From NCBI RefSeq assembly GCF_958450345.1, contig NC_088782.1, positions 108,034,358-108,098,357 of the forward strand: a stretch of 64,000 nt of DNA. Reading direction: 5' to 3'. Positions 58,920-64,000 of this stretch are shown here, one piece after another. The number at the start of each line of letters is the position of its first letter. Position 1 is the first letter of the stretch. The notes beneath the pieces were generated by a model. It had not been told where the DNA came from, did no database searches, and saw only the letters and a program-made list of their open reading frames with translations. Origin of the DNA: Calliphora vicina. Lineage: Eukaryota; Arthropoda; Insecta; Diptera; Calliphoridae. A program made the translations under genes and the position numbers.

Positions 58920-61890
58920 CATGCACACAAGTTCAATGCCTCTATTTGCAGGACTATGGTATAGAGTACAAGCTAATGAATTCTACAGCATTGACGAGTG
59001 AATTTAAGCTCAGTGCTTAGCTGAAAATACTCAGTACGATGAAGGATTCACTTCGCTCAGTTTAGGGAATAGTTCAATTGAACTAGGTCATTCATGAACT
59101 ACACAACTCTACAAATTTCAACAAATGAACTCTTTTTTACAGTCAGATTTCATTAAAAGAGTATACTCCTTTGTACTTTTACATTTTGTATTACTTCGAA
59201 CCATAGTGCCAGATTGTTTATGGAAACAAGCTGCTGAAAACAGTGAAAGGACTTCCAAAGTATAATCTAGTTTTGTATCGTAACTTGTCCTGAAATTCTA
59301 AACAATATTTAAATCAGTGAAGCTTTCACTGTACTGATTTCAGTTCTAATATTATTGTACCTTTCATAAGCATGAGAATTTGTTTATATAAAACAGTTTA
59401 CACACGTGTGTGAGTATTTTCATAAGTGTGTGTGCGAATTCATTGTTGTTGTTGATTTATTTTGTTTTTGTTCTCTTTTTTTTTAATAACGTTAATTAAA
59501 TTAAATGTTTTGCTTGTATTTTATAATTTTCTTCTTGCTGCCAGTTGGGAGTTTGTGGGATTTGTATACCTGTAGTACTGGCATCTCTTAAAAGTTTTAC
59601 ACATGCTTTTGTCTGGCAAATACCAACCAAGTTATTAACGTTTGCGCCACAAGTGTTTTGGTATTTGCAACTTCTAATGATTTTCTATTGTACTCTTACA
59701 TGTAGGAATTTTATTGTTTACTACAAAGTTTACTTCATAATTTTATTTTATTTTTTTTCTTAAATATGAAATGAAAATACTTGATGTTTGTTGAAAGTTA
59801 CTTGGAAAATAGTGTTTCGCATAGAAGTATGATTGCAACAATTTATTGGTTCATGTGATATGTGAAAATTTGTTTAACAATTATGCTGGAAATTATTAAG
59901 AAAGTTGTGTTTGATTTAGGTATTTGAGGAATATGATTAATGAGAAAGTTGAAGTAGAGCAAATGCTGGATTTATTTGAAAGTTTGAGAAAGAATTTCAT
60001 TAAATTTTAATTGCTAGTCTTGAAAATTGACTTTAACAATAAGTTAGCAAAATTGTCATGGAAATCTGAAAATGGATTTCAAATTAATGTTGGATATTAA
60101 CAGTTAATGGGAAATTTGTTTGAATTTTATTATTAGGAAATTTAATATACAAGTAATTGTATATAAAACTACATATTTATGATTTATACTAGTTACTTGG
60201 TTGAAAATTGGTATGTGAAAACCACTCACAGACATTTGTTGATTATTTAGATTTTCAATAGCTAAATTTCCTAAAGCTTTCTCGATAAATTGATGTATAA
60301 GACATGACTAGTTGTTACGTAGAGGCATCATAAAATTGATTTAAATATACAAACGGACATAATTAAACCCACACTGTACTTGTAACAACCCAGAAAGTGA
60401 AACCTGTCCGTTATCTAAAGACTATCCGCTCCCTACTGGTAATTATTATCTGACTCACTTAGGATTAAAAGCCCGATAGATCTTCTGCGAGCTCCAGAAA
60501 GCTCAGCAAAGAGACAAACATACATAAATGTGCTTAGAAATTTATCATGTTAAACAAATATATGAAATTTTATTCAAATAATTTCTAATTTTCATTAAAT
60601 TATTTCCCACAATTCCTTTTGACAATTTGTCTAACCTCTCATCCACTTCATTCAGACTTTTTAAATGAAAACACCACATAAAACTCATTTAAAATTCCAT
60701 TTTAAATACTAACACTAAATATAACTAAATACTACTACATTCACACACATACATAGTTATTACTATTTGTGTTGCATACTTTTTTTGGTGTTAAACCAAA
60801 AAATCCACAAAATATTTGTCACCCAAAAATTTATAGCATAAAAAAGCAAAAACACTCTCACATACAACTAAAATTTATTTGTATAAAACTTGTTCCCAAC
60901 CTCAATCAATATAACATTGTGCTCTTTATACATATATTTAGTACGAAAATTTTCTATAATTTTACAAAATGTACATTAACCTCAAAATCCTCATCAACAG
61001 CAGCAGCATCATCATCATTATGATCATTTAAAATAGAAGCAAAAACCACACTATAATCATCAACATCATCATTACTAATCATTATCCTGATGTAAAAATA
61101 ACAAAATTTATTTTATATTTGTGGAGTTTTTATTTTTTTGGTTTTTGTTGAAAAGAGATGGAATACAGTGAAAGAAAAATAGCAATAAAAACTCCAACTT
61201 TAACATATAGAGAGTAATTGCAACAAACTGGAATATATGTGAAACTTGTTCGAAATCTCTTCTCTGAATTATAAGAGAAAAACAATCTTATTTCAAATTT
61301 TAAAATATTTCACAAACTTGTGTCACGCATTAAATTTACCGAATAGTTTATGAAACCAGAAAAAAGAACATCTATTTATTTATCAGTTTTACATGCAGGA
61401 CTTCTGTGCCCTTGCTGTGACTAATTACTTTACGAAATTAATTAGCTTCACCCTAATTTTGTCAATTGTTACTTCACTGCTATAACAATTCTGGAATTTA
61501 AAGGAATTTTGTGTCCTTTCCAGCAAGTGGGAATGGCTGAAATTTGTTCCACAATTAATTGCTTTTAACGTAATTTTTTCAAGTGTATTTCGTCCTAATA
61601 ATAAAAAGCGTCTTTAGTTTATAACATCAAGCATTTAATCATTGTCATAGAAATTTTCTATATACTAAACCCTTCAGTTTTTATAGTGCTATTGTATCCC
61701 ATGTTGTTAGTATACTTCATATTCTAATGTTAAATGAATTATATTAATTTGTGTAATTTTCGATCAACTAGTATTTATTTTGTTATATGAATGGATTACT
61801 TTACACCTTCCTAAGTAATCTAGATTGTAGCCAGTTTAATTTTATTTTGTATATTTCTCTATAGAATGTAGCTATCATATTAGATATTTA
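58920..61890. other. AT-rich non-coding stretch
   Basis: No gene I trust. A pyrimidine tract and CAG at about 59530-59543 precede a short open frame, but its residues look like AT-driven sequence. CAGCAGCAGCATCATCATCA near 60999 is simple repeat. Confidence 0.4.
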
Positions 61891-61967
61891 TAGAGAACTA
61901 GCTGAACCCGGTCCGCGTTGCTGGCCCTTACAATAATTCTGTTTTATATTGCATCTCGATTTGAATA

Positions 61968-62160
61968 TACAGTGTCGGACAAAAAAAAAACCGCGGACTC
62001 CCCCGACCTGACATCGCACCCGAAAGACTGAGGTGGTCATTTGACAAAGTTGTAGCAGATATCTATAAGTACAGTGGCATGATATGCCCTTAAAAAAATT
62101 AAACGGATGTATTTAAGGCAAATGGGATATTATATTTATGAATTCATCTTAAGGACAGGG
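61968..62160. mobile_element. Possible Tc1-like terminus nested in the Helitron
   Basis: TACAGTGTCGGACAAAAAAA at 61968 resembles the terminus of Tc1-type elements (TA then CAGTG...). No matching inverted end is found within the Helitron, so it may be one end of a truncated insertion or native Helitron sequence. Confidence 0.3.
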
Positions 62161-62183
62161 GATATACGTTTCTTTTTTTTTAT

Positions 62184-62403
62184 TTACTCGGGAGCAAACC
62201 ACATACAAAACATGAATTTTCCAAATGTAAGCCAGCAATAGTCAATGCTTTGTCGTTGGAAATCTTTGGTATGCGTGAAATCATTACGTCTTCGCATTTT
62301 AATCTGCCACCGATGATTGTTGCCTCAATTAAATTTGGTGAACGTTGCATAATTTTGGCGCGTTTATGTTGCGGAGAAACATTATCTGTGATCCAACCTT
62401 CAA
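62184..62403 (-). pseudogene. Helitron helicase (PIF1-like) C-terminal fragment
   Basis: The minus strand reads LKVGSQIMFLRNINAPKLCN; after a frame change it reads IEATIIGGRLKCEDVMISRI, then PKIS and on to a stop at 62184-62186. The blocks L-K-x-G-x-x-I-M-L-L-R-N, K-L-C-N and I-x-A-T-I-x-x-G...I-x-R-I-P are the C-terminal signature of the PIF1-like helicase encoded by Helitrons. Only this end remains, with at least one frameshift. The Rep domain and the Walker motifs are absent. It identifies the surrounding element as a Helitron. Confidence 0.75.
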
Positions 62404-62832
62404 TGTTTCAGTAGCATAATTGAGGCTTGTTCTTCGTTAATTACTGTGTCAATCGATTTGTATTTAATTTTTTCGACAGTCATTGTCATTAGCGGTATAG
62501 TGTAAAAATTGATCTTACCACGCCCCTCCGCCTTCAGACCGAAAATTAAAAATCTGCAGATTCACTGAAAATTTTATAAAAATCGGTCCAGCCATATCTC
62601 CGGAACCTCTATGCCGATTTCGTGCAAACTTCACATAAACCATCTACAGACCATCCCCAAGGATGAAATTTTGGTTGAAATCGGTTGACCCGTTTTCGCA
62701 GTTAGTGGTGACATCAAAATGTACACTTCTTTTTATATATAAGAAGATAGAGACTTAAAAGGGAATTAATATTTCCATTATGCTGCTATGTACGATACGT
62801 TATATAAGCACTAACGCAGATAACCTCCCAGA

Positions 62833-63650
62833 TTGGCAATGGCCTCAATCAGCAAACGGCCATATCAACGTACTATCGTCGACGCACTGGATTTATCCAA
62901 GTCATTCGATACGGTCGATCAATCGATGCTGATCAGTGACATCACGAGCTCCACATTCCCCAATGATCTGAAACGCTGGATAATCTATGTGAAAGACATG
63001 TGGTTGTTGAGCTCAGAGGTCAGAATTCAAAATATCGCAATATGAAAATGATCGTGCAACAATGGGAAGTACTCTCGCCGATTCTCTTTAATATATACAT
63101 ACGTATCTGCTAAGCTTCCTGATACCCCCACAGATGTGTTGTAAGCACATGATTGCACTATTATTTCATTAGGTGTCAATATCGACAACATAAGTTACAA
63201 AATCACCCTATATCTGGGCACCATAACAGACATTTTACAGGAACGCAAATTAAGGTTTTCTGGTTCTCTTAGACCAATGAAATAATGAAGGTGCTCAACA
63301 TCTCAGTTGAAAGACGAATTATCCCTACGATTCAAATCCCGAAAGTTTTAGAAGTTGTCTTCAACAGCCTCCTTCACTTCTCAAGGCACGCGAATTACAT
63401 CAACCAAAAGGTTAGAAACAGGAACAAGATTCTTAAAGCAATAGCTGGGACCTCTTGGACTATTGTAGCGACGTACTCTTAATTATGCTGCCTCAGTATG
63501 GACCTCATGCCTTAGCAACACCCAACGGCGAGGTTTAAAAACGGCCCAGAATAATGCTCTGATTGTGTCAAGATGTCGAATATGGATCATCTGGATGAGG
63601 ACATCAGGTTGCTGTCGGTCAGACAACATAATGTGTTTTTGACTAGACTA
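62833..63650 (+). pseudogene. Non-LTR retrotransposon reverse transcriptase fragment, copy 1
   Basis: A frame from about 62833 encodes VDALDLSKSFDTVDQSMLIS, the first catalytic-Asp block of a non-LTR reverse transcriptase (x-DLSKxFDTVD). After breaks, LPDTPTDV (about 63116), NISVERRIIPTIQIPKVLEV (63300 region), NRNKILKAIAGTSW, and NYAASVWTSCLSNTQRR (about 63483) follow, in the order of a Jockey/CR1-type RT and thumb. YADD is destroyed here. There are multiple frameshifts and stops, and no endonuclease or RNase H is seen. Confidence 0.75.
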
Positions 63651-64000
63651 GACTCCACAGATTCTCTTTAGGCTTTCTGAAACCCCCGCAGATGTCTCTA
63701 TGGTGTGGTATGTGGATGATTGCTGTCAACATCGACGACATAAGTGCCTAAATCATCTGACCACCATAACAGACTTCTTACAGGAACTTAAATTATGGAT
63801 ATCTGCTTCGAAATCCTCGGTATCCTTTTTCATCAAGGCTTTTGTCAAAGAAGCAAGGACGGCGCTCAACATCTCAGTTGAGGGACGAATTATCTCCACC
63901 ATTCAAAGCCCGAAAATTTTAGGGGTAGTCTTCGACAGCCTCCTTCACTTCTTCAACCAAAAGTTTAGAAACAGGAACAATAACCGTAAAGCTCTAGCTG
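63651..64000 (+). pseudogene. Non-LTR reverse transcriptase fragment, copy 2 (cut by window end)
   Basis: Repeats the part of copy 1 from the catalytic region onward: LSETPADV, then WYVDDC (the YADD site, as YVDD), ITDFLQELKLWISASKSS, ALNISVEGRIISTIQSPKIL and GVVFDSLLHFFNQKFRNRNN. CCATAACAGAC marks both copies (63221 and 63764, 543 bp apart). Copy 2 is closer to the expected protein than copy 1 where they overlap, so they are two related insertions or a rearrangement, not one protein. Confidence 0.75.

Larger units (their letters stand above)
61898..62747 (-). mobile_element. Helitron, internally deleted, with helicase remnant
   Basis: On the minus strand the element starts A|TCTTCTTATATATAAAAAG (5' TC after A) and ends GGGTTCAGCTAG|T (CTRR before T), the canonical Helitron ends and A/T target. 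About 220 bp encode a helicase C-terminal remnant. The same 3' end occurs at 1-30. A 7-bp direct repeat ATAGAGA beside the ends (61890 and 62747) is probably chance, since Helitrons make no target duplication. Confidence 0.7.

Noticed and set aside
59545..59763. Possible exon after the pyrimidine tract and CAG at about 59543
   Set aside because: The frame is a random-looking hydrophobic string with no donor site of quality and no compositional change.
60985..61085. CAG/CAT runs as a coding polyglutamine exon
   Set aside because: Simple repeat in a region with frequent stops and no splice-site support.
61890..62753. 7-bp direct repeat ATAGAGA as a target duplication of the 61.9 kb element
   Set aside because: The TC and CTAG ends with A/T flanks and the helicase remnant fit a Helitron, which makes no duplication; seven A/G/T bases can recur by chance.

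Overview
The window looks like nuclear DNA from a higher (cyclorrhaphan) fly, possibly a blow fly or house fly relative. It is very AT-rich and mostly non-coding. It carries a Cys-rich protein gene of a type known from Drosophila, several non-LTR retrotransposon relics, DINE-1-like short repeats with GTCY runs, and a Helitron. The species call is inference from composition and repeat content only.

Only two host-gene signals are well supported. (1) A plus-strand exon at 41081-42082 has a strong 3' splice site, about 0.9 kb of AC-rich 5' UTR, a start codon at 41995 in good fly context, a 29-codon signal peptide and a consensus donor (GTAAGT) at 42083. The rest of that secreted or membrane gene lies outside what I can recognise, so most of the window is probably its introns. 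(2) An intronless minus-strand gene at 37403-38152 encodes a 249-residue Cys-rich protein with a mitochondrial-type N terminus. It sits about 2.9 kb upstream of that exon and is probably nested in the intron.

Layout. 1-30 is the 3' terminus of a Helitron, inserted in a family-A repeat. 500-2870 is AT-rich and full of GTACTTTT palindromes. 6.3-9.7 kb is a family-A repeat holding a 2.7 kb broken LOA/I-like retrotransposon. 11.2-13.96, 18.2-19.0 and 20.8-21.1 kb are degenerate tandem repeats that keep returning to one 18-bp motif. 19.5-20.3 kb is a family-B repeat. 23.9-26.9 kb is a nest of family A, family B and a TIR element. 29.8-31.8 kb is a second LOA-like relic split by an RTE-like insertion. 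33.8-45.7 kb is a 35-bp satellite in blocks around the two genes, and 49.0-52.7 kb is the same satellite inverted. 54.5-57.2 kb holds two more family-B repeats, and 57.4 kb a MITE. 58.5-58.9 kb is a 3' fragment of the first LOA-like family with its tail and target duplication. 61.9-62.7 kb is a Helitron with a helicase remnant. 62.8-64.0 kb holds two overlapping reverse-transcriptase fragments.

The most unusual features are the 35-bp satellite that hems in a coding exon on both sides and then recurs in inverted orientation, with higher-order repeats of exactly 105 and 140 bp, and the dispersed 18-mer near GCCTAAAAGTATGCAACA, which persists where its flanks have diverged. I cannot say whether either is already described.
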